Shown: in pieces, positions 55,481-63,571 of the stretch
Position numbering within the stretch: position 1 is the first letter of the stretch
Layout of the letters: each line of letters starts with the position of its first letter
Source: Pelomonas margarita
GTDB lineage: Bacteria > Pseudomonadota > Gammaproteobacteria > Burkholderiales > Burkholderiaceae_C
Assembly (NCBI RefSeq): GCF_043555875.1
Contig: NZ_JBIGHW010000017.1
Coordinates: 12,034 to 76,033, forward strand
Direction: 5' to 3'
Length of the DNA stretch: 64,000 nt
The notes under the pieces: model-generated
What the model was told of the DNA's origin: nothing
What the model saw: only the letters and a program-made list of their open reading frames with translations
Database searches by the model: none
Position numbers and translations under genes: made by a program

Positions 55481-58264
55481 ATGTTCAAAGTCACCCTCAT
55501 CAGCAGCGCCATCCTGGCTCTGACCGCCGGCGCCGCCGTCGCTCAGGAGTCGCAAAAGCTTGAGCGCATCCAGGTCACCGGCTCCAGCATCAAGCGCGTC
55601 GAATCCGAAACGGCGCTGCCCGTGACGGTCATCACGCGCGACGCCATCGAGAAGTCCGGCGCCGTCAACGTCGAAGACATCCTGCGCCGCCTGTCAGTGA
55701 ACTCCGGTCAGCTGTCCGACTCCACGCAGGGCGCCGGCTACGCCACCAGCAACGCCAACCTGCGCGGCCTGGGGGCCAATTCCACGCTGGTGCTGCTGAA
55801 CGGCCGCCGCCTGGCCGGTCACCCCTTCGGTTCGATCGGCGGCTCGGTCGCGGTGGACCTGAACAGCATCCCCTTCGCCGCCATCGAGCGCATCGAAGTG
55901 CTGCGTGACGGCGCTTCGGCCATCTACGGCACCGATGCCGTCGCCGGCGTCATCAACTTCATCACCCGCAAGGACTACGACAAGGGCGAGCTGACCGTCC
56001 GCTACGGCGCCCCCGAGAAGAATGTCGGCGGCAAGGAGCACGGCGGTTCGATCGCCTTCGGCACCGGCAACCTGGACAAGGACGGCTACAACTTCCTCGT
56101 CACCGCCAACATCAAGGAGCAGACCCGCTTGGAGGCGGTCAAGCAGGCGTGGTACTCGCGTCATGCCACCGAGGTTCCCGGCTCCGCGCCCCCGACGTCG
56201 TTCCGCGCCTACCCGGGTCGCTTGATGGACATCGGCATCTCGCCCGGCGCCTACACGAACCCCGGCGCCAATATGGCAGCCTGCGATCCCGTCAACACGG
56301 TGATCCAACTCGGAGGCAAAGCGCCGAATGGTGTGGATGACGTCAAGCGCTGCCGCGCGATCTACGCGGCCATGCTTGACAACCTGCCCGACAGTACCAA
56401 GACTGACCTGTTCGCGCGCGGTAACTTCCGCATCGATGCCGACAACCAGTGGTTCATCGAGGCCTCGGCGGCGCGCAACCACACGACGGGTCGCGCCGCA
56501 CCGACGCCTATTGACGGCTCGGCGATGAAGGTGGGTGCCGATGGCAACTACCCGAATGTGCGGATGCCGATCACCAGCAAGTATTTCCCTGCCGCGCTCC
56601 TTGCAAGGCTGGGTTACACCGCTGCAAATCAACTGGGTGCCGATGGGAAGGTGGCGTTTCCTGGCTTTGATCCCGATGGCGACGGCTACACCGAAATCGC
56701 CTACCGCTCGCTGGATCGCGGCAACCGCGTCAGCGACAACACCAACGAGCAGTACCGCGTCGTCGTCGGCGCCACGGGCCTGTTCTCCGGCTGGGACTAC
56801 GACATCGGCCTGAACGTCGCTCAAGCTCGCGGCACGCTGAACTACAGCGGCTACCTGCTGCAGGAGCCCTTCCTGGATGCCATGAAAACCGGCAACGTCA
56901 ACCCGTTCGGCCCGAACGACGCCGCCGGCGTCGCGCTGCTGGACGGCGCTGCGCTGGAAGGCAAGGTCCGCCAGTCCAAGGGCACGACCATGGTGCTGGA
57001 CGCCAAGGTCAGCCGCGAACTGATGAAGATGGGCGGCGGCATGATGGCCATCGCCATGGGCATCGACCTGCGCCGCGAGAAGGCCGACGACAAGCCGACC
57101 AACATCGAGTATTCCAAGGGCTCGCACATTGGTGGCGAAGGCTCCGTGCCGGCGACCTCGGCCAGCCGCAACATCTCGGCCATCTACAGCGAGCTGTCGC
57201 TGCCGTTCGCCAAGGGCTGGGAAGCCGCCGTGGCGGCCCGCTATGACAAATACAGCGACTTCGGCGGCAGCTTCAACCCGCGTGTTGCGCTGCGCTTCCA
57301 GCCTAGCAAGGAAATGCTGTTCCGCGCGAGCGCCGGCACCGGCTTCCGTGCGCCGACTCTGTGGGACGTGAACAGCCCGGTGTCCAACACCAATACGGCG
57401 GATCCCCAAACCGACCCGGAGTGCCCGCAACCCAACGACGCACAGGGCAATCCGCCAGCACTTTGCAATACGCAGTTCAACGTGCGTCTGTCCAGTGACA
57501 AGAATCTCAAGCCAGAGAAGAGTCGTCAGTTCGCCTTCGGCGCCGTGTTCGAGCCCATCCGCGACCTGAGCATCGCCGTCGACTACTGGAACATCCAGAA
57601 GAATGACCAAATCGGCGTGATCAGCGGCGATACGTTGATGGCAGAACCCGGCTTGTACGCCAAGTACAAGAGCCGTGTGGTGCGCAGTCAGACGACCAAG
57701 TTCATTTCCTACATCGAGACGCCGGTCGAGAACCTGGGTGAACTCAAGACCTCCGGTCTCGACTTCGACATCAAGTCGGCTGTGCGTCTGGGCAGCTTCG
57801 GTCGCCTGGGCGTCGGCTTCGCGTCAACTTACACGCTGAAGTACGAACTGCAGAACGGCAAGGGCCTGCCGTTCACCGACTACGTCGGCAAGTCGCTGGG
57901 GGGCAACCCGCCGGTGCCGGAATGGCAGCACACGCTGTCCTTCGACTGGACGATGGGCACCTGGAACGTTGCGCTGGAGAACGTGTTTACCAAGGGCTGG
58001 GAAGAGTCGGCCGCCGTGGTCGGCACCAACCTGGGGGTCGACAAGCCCTACCAGGTCAAGGACACCAGCCGCTGGAACCTGGCCGTCAGCTACCGCGGCT
58101 TCAAGGACCTGCGCCTGACGCTGGGCGCCCGCAACGCCTTCGACCAGGACCCGCCGTTCGTCGCCTCGTCCAGCTATGGCTCGCACGCGGCCGGCTTTGC
58201 CGGTTCGTTCGCCGACCCGCGTGGCCGCTTCATCTACGGCTCGGTGACCTACCAGTTCAAGTGA
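55481..58264 (+). CDS. TonB-dependent outer membrane receptor
   Basis: 927 residues. Signal peptide FKVTLISSAILALTAGAAVA, cleaved before QESQK. Plug domain: LERIQVTGSSIKRVESETA, DAIEKSGAVNVEDILRRLSV, NLRGLGANSTLVLLNGRRLAG and IERIEVLRDGASAIYGTDAVAG. A beta-barrel follows, ending in FIYGSVTYQFK with the terminal aromatic-rich strand. Its ligand is unknown. Its placement after a peptide importer and before its own tonB-exbBD cluster suggests a nutrient uptake role, possibly peptides. A strong terminator follows. Confidence 0.94.
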   Translation: MFKVTLISSAILALTAGAAVAQESQKLERIQVTGSSIKRVESETALPVTVITRDAIEKSGAVNVEDILRRLSVNSGQLSDSTQGAGYATSNANLRGLGANSTLVLLNGRRLAGHPFGSIGGSVAVDLNSIPFAAIERIEVLRDGASAIYGTDAVAGVINFITRKDYDKGELTVRYGAPEKNVGGKEHGGSIAFGTGNLDKDGYNFLVTANIKEQTRLEAVKQAWYSRHATEVPGSAPPTSFRAYPGRLMDIGISPGAYTNPGANMAACDPVNTVIQLGGKAPNGVDDVKRCRAIYAAMLDNLPDSTKTDLFARGNFRIDADNQWFIEASAARNHTTGRAAPTPIDGSAMKVGADGNYPNVRMPITSKYFPAALLARLGYTAANQLGADGKVAFPGFDPDGDGYTEIAYRSLDRGNRVSDNTNEQYRVVVGATGLFSGWDYDIGLNVAQARGTLNYSGYLLQEPFLDAMKTGNVNPFGPNDAAGVALLDGAALEGKVRQSKGTTMVLDAKVSRELMKMGGGMMAIAMGIDLRREKADDKPTNIEYSKGSHIGGEGSVPATSASRNISAIYSELSLPFAKGWEAAVAARYDKYSDFGGSFNPRVALRFQPSKEMLFRASAGTGFRAPTLWDVNSPVSNTNTADPQTDPECPQPNDAQGNPPALCNTQFNVRLSSDKNLKPEKSRQFAFGAVFEPIRDLSIAVDYWNIQKNDQIGVISGDTLMAEPGLYAKYKSRVVRSQTTKFISYIETPVENLGELKTSGLDFDIKSAVRLGSFGRLGVGFASTYTLKYELQNGKGLPFTDYVGKSLGGNPPVPEWQHTLSFDWTMGTWNVALENVFTKGWEESAAVVGTNLGVDKPYQVKDTSRWNLAVSYRGFKDLRLTLGARNAFDQDPPFVASSSYGSHAAGFAGSFADPRGRFIYGSVTYQFK

Positions 58265-58306
58265 GACCGTTGATCTGCCGGGCCCACAGGTCCGGCAGTG
58301 TCAGGA

Positions 58307-58333
58307 AAGGGCGTGCCGGGCACGCCCTTTTTT
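58307..58333 (+). terminator. Intrinsic terminator after the TonB-dependent receptor
   Basis: AAGGGCGTGCC (58307-58317) pairs perfectly with GGCACGCCCTT (58319-58329), leading into a run of six T. It stops receptor transcription before the tonB region. Confidence 0.9.
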
Positions 58334-58454
58334 GCTGCTTCGGGCCGCATGCCGCCACCGCGCCGGACGATCGTCGGGCCTGCTGAGCATGTAATCAGCC
58401 TGTTTTGCTTGTCCGGGTTAGCCCCAGGCGAAGGGTGGGGCCTCAGGGCTAAGA

Positions 58455-58556
58455 TGACGTTATGGCCAAGTTTGGCCTTGCGGTGCAGCTTTGCTGCGCC
58501 TTGTTCGTGGCGAAGAAACACATGCCCGACGGCTCAGGCCACCGGGCGTTTTTTTT
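58455..58556 (+). ncRNA. Candidate small RNA or tonB leader attenuator
   Basis: In the roughly 420-base gap between the receptor terminator and tonB, three hairpins follow one another: GGCCAA-GT-TTGGCC (58464-58477), GGTGCAGC-TTT-GCTGCGCC (58482-58500) and GCCCG...CGGGC with an inner GGC-TCAG-GCC (58524-58547). The last is followed by eight T (58549-58556). TAAGAT at 58450-58455 is a possible -10 box without a clear -35. No open frame here resembles a protein. The terminator lies 200 bases before tonB. Confidence 0.4.
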
Positions 58557-58756
58557 GGTCAGAACGGGTGCAAGCAAGCTTTCCGTCAGGACAGACTGCG
58601 TGTTTTCGACTATGCGGGAGCGCTCTCTTCGCCATTTAGAATGCACGGCCTTCGGGAGCTGGCAAGCGGGCGGGACGCAACTTCCGCTGCTCAACAGTGG
58701 CCGCATTCCTGAAAGAAGTCATCGACTGTGATTTGTAGTTGCAAGAAGGAGCGCGC

Positions 58757-59404
58757 ATGAATTTTGCGCAGGAGAAGCAGGGCGCGTCCCGGTTCACGGG
58801 CTTCGGCGTCGTGATCCTGATCCACGTCGTGGCCATCTACGCGCTGGCCAGCGGCCTGGCCAAGGACATCGTGAAGAAGGTCACCGGCCCCATCGAGACC
58901 AAGGTCATCGAGGAGCAGGTCAAGCCGCCGCCGCCGCCCGAGAAGGTCGTGCCGCCTCCGCCGGACATGAAGGCGCCTCCGCCGCCGTTCGTGCCCCCGC
59001 CCGAGTTCCAGGTCACGGCGCCCGCACCGCCGGCACCTGCCATCCAGTCGACGCAGGTTGCGCCGCCGGCTGCGCAGGACGTCCGTCCGTCGCCGCCGCC
59101 GGCTCCGGCCGCCCCGCCGGCAGCACCCAAGCCGACCGGCAAGATCACGGCCGGCATGGTGTGTACCAAGATGGGCCGCCCCGAGGCGCCGTCCGTCAAC
59201 TGGAGCGGTGAAGCGCTGTACAAGGCCGTTGCCACCGTGAAGGATGGCCGCGTGACATCCGTGGAGATCACGCCGCTGCGTGGTGGTGTGGACCGCAAGG
59301 CGCAGCGCGCCCTGGTCCAGGAGATCACCCGCACGCTGAATGAAACTTACGAATGCCCGGGCAACCACGTGTTCGAGCAGGAATTCCAGTTCAAGATCGA
59401 CTGA
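58757..59404 (+). CDS. tonB: TonB-like energy transducer
   Basis: 215 residues from the ATG at 58757 with AAGGAG 5 bases upstream. One N-terminal membrane helix (GFGVVILIHVVAIYALASGLA), a proline-rich periplasmic spacer (VKPPPPPEKVVPPPPDMKAP and on) and a C-terminal domain ending FEQEFQFKID. The C-terminal domain has two cysteines (MVCTKM, YECPG) and no classical TonB YP motif. It links ExbBD proton flow to outer-membrane receptors. It is the first gene of tonB-exbB-exbD-exbD. Confidence 0.9.
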   Translation: MNFAQEKQGASRFTGFGVVILIHVVAIYALASGLAKDIVKKVTGPIETKVIEEQVKPPPPPEKVVPPPPDMKAPPPPFVPPPEFQVTAPAPPAPAIQSTQVAPPAAQDVRPSPPPAPAAPPAAPKPTGKITAGMVCTKMGRPEAPSVNWSGEALYKAVATVKDGRVTSVEITPLRGGVDRKAQRALVQEITRTLNETYECPGNHVFEQEFQFKID

Positions 59405-59481
59405 CCGTCGGCATGAACTACGCGCCAGTCAGGCGCTTCCAGAACCTATCAAACCAGAATTTTTCCCTAGGAGTTGACTCC

Positions 59482-60318
59482 ATGATTTCTCGTATCACCG
59501 GCTTCCTGGCCACCATCGCCATGGTCGCGACCCTGGCCGTTTCGCCCGCCCATGCGCAAGACCAGCAGCCGGCCGGCGCCGCTTCGGCAGCCGCCGTTGA
59601 CGCAGTCGCAGCGCCCGTCGCCGCTCCTGCCGCCGCCGCTTCGGCAGCTGCCGAGAATCCTTACAGCCTGGGCAACATCATTGCTCACGGCAACGTGGTC
59701 GACCAGGTCGTGCTGGCCATCCTGGCCATCATGTCCATGGGCTCGTGGTACATCCTGGTGGTCCGTCTGTGGGACACCAGCAAGCTGTCGTCGGAAGCCA
59801 AGGAAGTCCGCGCGACCTTCTTCAAGAAGGCCAGCCTGGCTGATGGCGTCAAGGGCCTGAAGGAAGAAAGCGCCTTCCGCTACATCGCCACCACCGCCAT
59901 CGAGGCTTCGGAGCACCACGAAGGCGCCCTGACCGAGAACATCGACCACAGCAGCTGGGTCACGATGAACGTCGACCGCGCCGTCGCCGACGTCAACACC
60001 AAGATCTCGTCGGGCCTGGGCTTCCTGGCCACCGTCGGTTCCACGTCCCCCTTCATCGGCCTGTTCGGTACCGTGTGGGGCATTCTGAACGCGCTGACCG
60101 CCATCGGTGTTGCCGGCCAGGCTTCCATCGACAAGGTTGCCGGCCCCGTGGGCGCCGCGCTGATCATGACCGCCATCGGTCTGGTCGTCGCTGTGCCGGC
60201 CGTGCTGGGTTACAACTGGCTGGTCAACCGCAACAAGACCGTCATGTCTCAGGTTCGTTCGTTCGCCGGCGACCTGCATGGCGTGCTGATGGGCAACCGC
60301 GCTGTCGCCAAGCGCTAA
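59482..60318 (+). CDS. exbB: ExbB-like MotA/TolQ/ExbB proton channel protein
   Basis: 278 residues from the ATG at 59482 with TAGGAG upstream. An N-terminal signal-like segment (ITGFLATIAMVATLAVSPAHA) and an Ala-rich linker precede the MotA/TolQ/ExbB core: VVDQVVLAILAIMSMGSWYILVVRLWD, the conserved LGFLATVGSTSPFIGLFGTVWGIL, and the final helix IMTAIGLVVAVPAVLGYNWLV. It builds the pentameric inner-membrane channel driving TonB. The next genes encode two ExbD chains. Confidence 0.94.
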   Translation: MISRITGFLATIAMVATLAVSPAHAQDQQPAGAASAAAVDAVAAPVAAPAAAASAAAENPYSLGNIIAHGNVVDQVVLAILAIMSMGSWYILVVRLWDTSKLSSEAKEVRATFFKKASLADGVKGLKEESAFRYIATTAIEASEHHEGALTENIDHSSWVTMNVDRAVADVNTKISSGLGFLATVGSTSPFIGLFGTVWGILNALTAIGVAGQASIDKVAGPVGAALIMTAIGLVVAVPAVLGYNWLVNRNKTVMSQVRSFAGDLHGVLMGNRAVAKR

Positions 60319-60352
60319 TCCCTGAGCTGAAGCTCGTACAGGAGCCAATGCC

Positions 60353-60781
60353 ATGGGCATGAACGTCGGATCCTCTTCCGGCGAGGACGAAGTCAATGCA
60401 ACCATCAACACCACGCCCCTCGTGGACGTGATGTTGGTGATGCTGATCATCTTCCTCATCACCGTTCCGGTGGTGACGCAGACGGTGGCGGTCAACCTTC
60501 CCAAGGAGACCAACATCATCCGTGTCACGAAGCCGGAGAACATTGAAATCTCGGTCAGCAAGGACGGCGACGTCTACTGGAACACCAAGCTGATTCCCGA
60601 CATGGAGGAGCTGGTGCAGCGCCTCGGTAAGGAATCGGTGAAGAATCCGCAGCCCGAGGTGCACGTCCGCGGCGACGACAAGTCTCGTTACGAGTCGGTC
60701 GGTCGCGTGATCTACGCAGCGCAACGCGCCGGCATCATGAAGGTCAACTTCGTGACCGAGCCGCCCGCGCGCGGTGGTTGA
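60353..60781 (+). CDS. exbD: ExbD-like biopolymer transport protein 1
   Basis: 142 residues. The N-terminal helix carries the proton-relay Asp: ATINTTPLVDVMLVMLIIFLITV. A periplasmic domain follows (NIEISVSKDGDVYWNTKL, EVHVRGDDKSRYESVGRVIYAAQRAG). AGGAG ribosome site 35 bases after exbB. Together with the next paralogue it makes the ExbD dimer of the motor. Confidence 0.94.
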   Translation: MGMNVGSSSGEDEVNATINTTPLVDVMLVMLIIFLITVPVVTQTVAVNLPKETNIIRVTKPENIEISVSKDGDVYWNTKLIPDMEELVQRLGKESVKNPQPEVHVRGDDKSRYESVGRVIYAAQRAGIMKVNFVTEPPARGG

Positions 60782-60796
60782 TCCCGGGAGTCAAGC

Positions 60797-61234
60797 ATGG
60801 GAATGAATGTTGGAAGTTCGTCGGGGAGCAGCGAGCCTGAAGTCCTGATGGACGTCAATACGACGCCGCTGATCGACGTGATGCTGGTGCTGCTGGTGAT
60901 GCTGATCATCACCATCCCTATCCAGCTGCACACGATCAACCTGGACATGCCGCCGCCGAGCAATCAGCCGCCGCAGACCGATCCGGTGGTGCACACCGTG
61001 ATGATCGACTTTGACGGCACGGTCTACTGGGACGCGGATGCGCTGCCCAGCATCGATGCGGTCAACGCCAAGATGCAGGAGATCGGCGCGAAGAACCTCA
61101 GCGAGCAGCCTGAAGTTCACATCAAGCCGAACAAGCTGGTCGACTATGGCGTGGTGGCTGCGGTGATGGCTTCGGCCCAGCGCAACAACGTCAAGAAGAT
61201 GGGCATGGTGGGTAACGAGCAATACGTCAAGTGA
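60797..61234 (+). CDS. exbD: ExbD-like biopolymer transport protein 2
   Basis: 145 residues, paralogue of the gene just upstream. N-terminal helix VNTTPLIDVMLVLLVMLIITI with the conserved Asp; periplasmic domain HTVMIDFDGTVYWDAD and VHIKPNKLVDYGVVAAVMASAQRNN. It lies 15 bases after the first exbD. Two exbD genes in tandem are typical of Xanthomonas-type TonB systems. A terminator hairpin follows. Confidence 0.94.
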   Translation: MGMNVGSSSGSSEPEVLMDVNTTPLIDVMLVLLVMLIITIPIQLHTINLDMPPPSNQPPQTDPVVHTVMIDFDGTVYWDADALPSIDAVNAKMQEIGAKNLSEQPEVHIKPNKLVDYGVVAAVMASAQRNNVKKMGMVGNEQYVK

Positions 61235-61269
61235 CGTGGGCTCGGGCCAGCTGACGCCGATACTTTGAG

Positions 61270-61298
61270 CGCGCTGCCCGAAAGGGCGGCGCGTTTTT
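61270..61298 (+). terminator. Terminator between exbD and the TPR gene
   Basis: CGCGCTGCCC (61270-61279), a GAAA loop and GGGCGGCGCG (61284-61293) form a long stem, followed by five T. It stands 19 bases before the next start codon, so the TPR gene is expressed by readthrough or at a reduced level. Confidence 0.8.
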
Positions 61299-61316
61299 GC
61301 TTTGCAGGAGAGCAAG

Positions 61317-62564
61317 TTGAAGACTTTGAAAACCGTGGTGGCCGTCGCCGTTGGCGCCCTGGCCCTGACTTTGAACGGCGCGCCCGGTGCCGAGTTCGGC
61401 CTCAGCCAGGCGTCTGCCCAGGAGACCGTGCGCAAGGAAGTGGGCGGCCCGCTGGGTGACGCCAGCAAGCTGTACAAGGCCGGCAAGCACAAGGAAGCGC
61501 TGGCCAAGCTGCGCGACGCCGATGCCGTGGCCAACCGCACGCCGGGCGAGAACTTCGCGATCGAAGGCCTGCGCTTCTCGGCCGCGATGGGTGCGGGCGA
61601 TGCTGACACCATGACGCGTGCATTCGACGTGTTGAAGGCCAAGCTGGGCGGTCCGCAGCAGCTGCAGTACATGGAAGCCATCGCTGGCACCTACCTGCGC
61701 GCCAACAATGCCCCCAAGGCCCTGGAATGGGCCAACAAGTACTTTGCGGCTGGTGGCAGCAGCGCCACGGTCAAGCAGGTGCAGCAGCAGGCGCAGTTCA
61801 AGTCCGGCGACATGACGGCGGTGCTCAAGGACACGCTGGCCGAAATCCAGTCGGACGAGAAGTCCGGCCGGGCACCGACCCAGGACAAGCTCAACATCCT
61901 GCTGTTCGCGGCACAGAAGAAGGGCGACCTCGCGACCGAGTCCTACGCCGTCGAGCGCCTGCTGAATTACTACCCGCGCAAGGAACTGTGGGCCCAGGTG
62001 CTGGGTGGCCTGCAGGGCAAGAAGGGCTTCGCAGCCCGCTTCTCGCTGGACGTCTATCGTCTGCAACTGGCCACGGGCAACCTGAAGACGGCTGACGACT
62101 ACATGGAGATGGCCCAGCTGGCCGCCCAGGCCGGCTATCCGGACGAAGGCAAGAAGGTCGTCGAGCAGGGGCTGGCCGCCAACATCCTCGGCCAGGGCGC
62201 CGAAGGTGCACGTCACAAGCGCCTGCTGGATCTGATGGTCAAGAAGTCCAACGAGGCCAAGGCTGATGCGGCCAACGCCGAGAAGGTGGCGACCGACGCC
62301 AGGACTGGCGACGAACTGGTCAAGCTGGGCTTGTCGCGCGTGTTCGCGGGTGACAAGGCTGGCGGCTTGAAGCTGGTGGATGCTGGTGTGGCCAAGGGCA
62401 ACTTCACGCGCGCTGACGACGTCAAGTTCTACCAAGGCCTGGCGTACTTCAACGCTGGCGAAGGCAGCAAGGCGCAATCCATCTGGCGTGGCGTCAAGGG
62501 CACCGACGGCTCCGGCGAACTCGCGCGCCTGTGGGGCGTGCATGCCCGCAGCGCCAAGAAGTAA
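61317..62564 (+). CDS. Exported tetratricopeptide-repeat-like protein of the TonB cluster
   Basis: 415 residues from the TTG at 61317, with GCAGGAGAG 4 bases upstream; a TTG at 61302 is less likely. Signal peptide KTLKTVVAVAVGALALTLNGAPG. The rest is helical with degenerate TPR motifs (LGDASKLYKAGKHKEALAKLRDADA; AGTYLRANNAPKALEWANKYF; DDVKFYQGLAYFNAGEGSKAQSIW). Probably periplasmic or outer-membrane associated and a scaffold for the TonB machinery, inferred from position only. Confidence 0.8.
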   Translation: MKTLKTVVAVAVGALALTLNGAPGAEFGLSQASAQETVRKEVGGPLGDASKLYKAGKHKEALAKLRDADAVANRTPGENFAIEGLRFSAAMGAGDADTMTRAFDVLKAKLGGPQQLQYMEAIAGTYLRANNAPKALEWANKYFAAGGSSATVKQVQQQAQFKSGDMTAVLKDTLAEIQSDEKSGRAPTQDKLNILLFAAQKKGDLATESYAVERLLNYYPRKELWAQVLGGLQGKKGFAARFSLDVYRLQLATGNLKTADDYMEMAQLAAQAGYPDEGKKVVEQGLAANILGQGAEGARHKRLLDLMVKKSNEAKADAANAEKVATDARTGDELVKLGLSRVFAGDKAGGLKLVDAGVAKGNFTRADDVKFYQGLAYFNAGEGSKAQSIWRGVKGTDGSGELARLWGVHARSAKK

Positions 62565-62643
62565 ACCTTCCTTCGCGCACCCAAGCAAAAGGCCCCTCGG
62601 GGCAATGCCAGTCAGTTAAGCCATCGAGGCACTGACTGCGGAT

Positions 62644-62676
62644 AAAAAGGGAACGTGTTCACCACGTTCCCTTTTT
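62644..62676. terminator. Strong bidirectional terminator after the TonB cluster
   Basis: AAAAAGGGAACGTG (62644-62657) pairs with CACGTTCCCTTTTT (62663-62676) perfectly around a 5-base loop. A-run and T-run flank the stem, so it can end transcripts from both sides. The 80 bases before it also hold a GCCCC-TC-GGGGC hairpin. Confidence 0.92.
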
Positions 62677-62896
62677 GCTTTGCGCCTGCTTCAAGATTGT
62701 CTCGACCAGACCCTGCAACAAACGCCCGCCGAGGCGCTTACCCAGTTGGCGGAGTTGGTTGATTCTGGTTAAGGTGCTGCGGCCTGGAGGTCCTGGGGGA
62801 CACAGATGCGGATTGAGGGGGCTCGGCCCTTGGTGGCCGGCTGCCCTCCGAGAGGCTTTGCCATTGTCTTCTTCATGGGTTGAAGATGGTCAAAGC

Positions 62897-62914
62897 GTCA
62901 CAGTCAACTGTGAC
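62897..62914. promoter_or_regulatory. 18-bp palindrome, possible protein-binding site
   Basis: GTCACAGTCAACTGTGAC is an inverted repeat with only the two central bases unpaired. It lies in the gene-free stretch 75 bases left of the tRNA fragment. It looks like a dimer-binding operator, but no regulator gene is nearby. Confidence 0.35.
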
Positions 62915-62972
62915 AGTTATCGGTGCTAAGTCGTTGATCTAAAAGAATTTCCTTCAAGATCAATCACTTGCA

Positions 62973-63030
62973 TGGCGGAAGCGGTGAGATTCGAACTCAC
63001 GGAAGGCTCACACCTTCGACGGTTTTCAAG
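62973..63030 (-). tRNA. tRNA-Ser(UGA) 3' fragment, likely attachment site
   Basis: On the minus strand the sequence begins in the anticodon loop (CTTGAAAACCG, anticodon TGA), continues through a class II variable arm and the T-arm (GTGAGTTCGAATCTCAC), and ends in an acceptor strand CGCTTCCG plus CCA. The 5' half (D-arm and 5' anticodon stem) is absent: bases right of 63030 do not pair with ACCGT and are AT-rich. A displaced 3' half of this kind is the usual scar of tyrosine-integrase insertion. The intact tRNA should lie to the right, outside the window. Confidence 0.8.
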
Positions 63031-63240
63031 TCTTTAGATAAATCTTTATAAATCAATGACTTGGAGGTCAATCGTTTCCGCATGGTGGTGCAGATTTGCA
63101 CTCTTAACCTGTTGATTTTGCTGCATTGACGGTCAGTCATGCGGAAGCGATTTTGGCCGTCGCCATCAAGCCTTGCGCCGCCTGGTGGGGCGAGGCAATG
63201 CCGCCGCTGACCAGCAACTCCAGGGAGACGACTCAGTGCC

Positions 63241-63269
63241 TTGACTGTATCTCAAAAGAGATACATAAT
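63241..63269 (+). promoter_or_regulatory. Promoter and palindromic operator of the relB-yafQ operon
   Basis: TTGACT (-35, 63241-63246) and CATAAT (-10, 63264-63269) are exactly 17 bases apart. The whole spacer is a palindrome, GTATCTC-AAAA-GAGATAC (63247-63264), as expected for autorepression by the antitoxin. CAGGAG stands 6 bases before the relB ATG. Confidence 0.85.
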
Positions 63270-63292
63270 CCGCTGATTCACAGGAGCCGATC

Positions 63293-63571
63293 ATGGCGCA
63301 TTCCGCAATGCTGCACGTCCGCGTGGACGACGAAATCAAGACGCAGGCCACCGAAGCCCTGGCCTCGATGGGTCTGTCGGTATCGGATGCCGTGCGCATC
63401 CTGCTCAAGCGCGTGGTCAGCGATCAGGCGTTCCCGCTGGAACTCAAGGTGCCCAACGCCGAGACCCGCGCGGCGATGGAAGAGGCGCGTGCGATGGTGA
63501 AGGCGCGTGCTGCACGCTTTGATTCTGCTGACGCCTTGTTCGATGACCTCGAGAAAACCAGCAAGCAGTAA
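63293..63571 (+). CDS. RelB/DinJ-family antitoxin
   Basis: 92 residues. The N-terminus HVRVDDEIKTQATEALASMGLSVSDAVRILLKRV is a ribbon-helix-helix DNA-binding domain of RelB/DinJ type. The C-terminal part (ETRAAMEEARAMVKARAARFDSADALFDDLEKTSK) is the toxin-wrapping tail. It neutralises the toxin encoded downstream and should bind the palindrome in its own promoter. Its end overlaps the toxin start by 29 bases. It lies inside the likely integrated element. Confidence 0.92.
   Translation: MAHSAMLHVRVDDEIKTQATEALASMGLSVSDAVRILLKRVVSDQAFPLELKVPNAETRAAMEEARAMVKARAARFDSADALFDDLEKTSKQ

Larger units (their letters stand above)
62677..63240. other. Gene-free stretch between the TonB cluster and the toxin-antitoxin pair
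   Basis: About 560 bases without a convincing protein gene. It holds the palindrome at 62897 and the tRNA-Ser fragment at 62973. From about 62.93 to 63.12 kb it is clearly AT-richer than the rest of the window. The sequence TCAAT-S-ACTTG occurs at 62960 and 63053, flanking the tRNA fragment as direct repeats. Confidence 0.6.

Noticed and set aside
58298..58731. Small open frames between the TonB receptor and tonB
   Set aside because: They cross two terminators, have no conserved motif and lack ribosome sites.
62973..63077. A complete tRNA-Ser using GGAAACG near 63070 as the 5' acceptor strand
   Set aside because: Six of seven acceptor pairs would form, but there is no D-arm and the 5' anticodon stem does not pair with ACCGT, so the tRNA is truncated.
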